Below are positions 63,507 to 64,000 of a stretch of 64,000 bases of DNA, one piece after another. The notes below the pieces were generated by a model that had not been told where the DNA came from, made no database searches, and saw only the letters and a program-made list of their open reading frames with translations. Within the stretch, counting starts at the first letter, position 1. Every line of letters starts with the position of its first letter. Made by a program: the position numbers and the translations under genes. The stretch lies in assembly GCA_964398055.1 (NCBI GenBank), contig CAYNLK010000016.1, positions 49,378 to 113,377 on the forward strand. The letters run 5' to 3'. The DNA comes from CAYNLK01 sp964398055 (GTDB taxonomy: Bacteria; Chloroflexota; Anaerolineae; 4572-78; J111).

Positions 63507-64000
63507 TTACTCTCCCGCGGCAAACAGTCCACTGATCCGATCAACCCGACCAGCCTCAACCCAAACCGGATGGCCGGCCAAAATACCGGCGATATTGCGG
63601 AAGGGTTTGTCAATGTGCATACCCCTACTGTCAATGGTGAACTCGCGAATATCCTTATCATGCATAGAACCGCGCATCTTGAGCACAGTCAATCCCCGGC
63701 GCATTTCACCGTACATCTCCACATAACGCAGCAAAATAATTGAGTCGGTAATGGTGGAGATATGGGCCTCCGTTACCGAAGTCCCTCCCATCAACGTTGG
63801 CGTGGTTGAAGTGAACAAGCCAACAATCTCTTGATGTTTGATAAAGGAAGTCAGGCCAATTACAAACTCGCGAAAACCCTTAACCGTGGAGACCCGTTCC
63901 AGGGCCGATAAACTATCCACGGCTACCCGATTGGGTCGGTAAGATTCTACGCATTGTCCGGGACGTTGCCCGGAAAATGAGGCCCCTGTGGGGCAGTTGA
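63507..64000 (-). CDS. KaiC-like ATPase, C-terminal part; 5' end outside window
   Basis: Reading is open to the right edge. RPNRVAVDSLSALERV (Walker B region), TLMGGTSVTEAHISTITDSIILLRYVEMYGEMRRGLTVLKMRGSMHDKDIREF and TIDSRGMHI are KaiC C-terminal domain motifs; AHISTITDS holds the Ser/Thr pair that is phosphorylated in clock KaiC. Upstream of VESYRPNR (bases above about 63950) the translation (CPTGASFSGQRPGQC) does not resemble KaiC and the DNA holds two hairpins, so the gene may be interrupted there. If intact it would be an ATPase of the RecA/KaiC family. Confidence 0.75.
   Translation of the reverse strand, partial: NCPTGASFSGQRPGQCVESYRPNRVAVDSLSALERVSTVKGFREFVIGLTSFIKHQEIVGLFTSTTPTLMGGTSVTEAHISTITDSIILLRYVEMYGEMRRGLTVLKMRGSMHDKDIREFTIDSRGMHIDKPFRNIAGILAGHPVWVEAGRVDRISGLFAAGE
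63958..63994. repeat. Two small hairpins at the right edge
   Basis: CCGGG-ACGTTG-CCCGG (63958-63973, five-pair stem) and GCCCC-TGT-GGGGC (63982-63994, five-pair stem). They lie in what would be the 5' part of the KaiC gene. Confidence 0.6.

Overview
The window looks like a chromosomal segment of a GC-rich, filamentous-type Chloroflexota (probably Anaerolineae or a relative). This is an inference from content: many family-39-type membrane glycosyltransferases with beta-rich C-terminal modules, a YfhO-like protein, a KaiC fragment, an effector-associated (death-like) domain on an AAA ATPase, LysM- and propeller-containing chimeras, and a large amount of short heptanucleotide repeat DNA. I see no rRNA, tRNA or CRISPR array. 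The gene at the left edge and the gene at the right edge both run out of the window.

Layout. (1) 1-21107: a surface-glycan or glycoprotein cluster. It holds six intact or edge-cut GT39/YfhO-like polytopic proteins, a UDP-galactopyranose-mutase-like flavoprotein, a GtrB/DPM1-like polyprenyl-phosphate glycosyltransferase, one GT39 pseudogene, a one-domain asparaginase and a CYTH protein. (2) 21214-30733: a histidine-kinase-like protein fused to an outer TolB propeller, an alpha/beta hydrolase, a DAO-family oxidoreductase, an orphan CpaE/TadZ-like receiver-ATPase, and an MrfA-type repair helicase. (3) 30734-36130: the leuS transcription unit with a structured leader, terminator and an inverted-repeat cassette carrying a truncated GxxExxY gene, followed by an AT-rich graveyard (palindromic repeats, broken GT39, LuxR/MalT remnant). 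(4) 36145-50650, all minus strand: a carbohydrate uptake and catabolism block (LysM-fused binding protein, two permeases, 2-hydroxyacid dehydrogenase, 5'-nucleotidase-like protein, LsrF-like aldolase, FGGY kinase, zinc alcohol dehydrogenase, aldehyde dehydrogenase), interrupted by an AAA ATPase with an N-terminal effector-associated domain. (5) 50766-61849: DNA repair and housekeeping (recD2, HEAT-like acidic protein, Phd/VapC pair, uvrA with a LexA-like box, Coa1-like protein, aat, monooxygenase, SUI1 factor). (6) 61934-64000: a PAS histidine kinase and the C-terminal end of a KaiC.

The most unusual feature at the scale of the whole window is a family of in-register 7-bp repeats. At least a dozen arrays are present, between genes and inside genes. 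Inside uvrA, recD2, a GT39 gene, the YfhO gene and another GT39 gene the arrays keep the reading frame and add low-complexity segments, periodic in seven residues, to linkers or loops. Several arrays change from one heptad word to another without losing register. A second notable item is the EAD-winged helix-AAA protein, which resembles components of NTP-dependent bacterial conflict systems. A third is the kinase-propeller fusion, which lacks a visible phospho-acceptor histidine. Extended -10 promoters (TG-n-TANAAT) recur upstream of several genes and decide some start codons.
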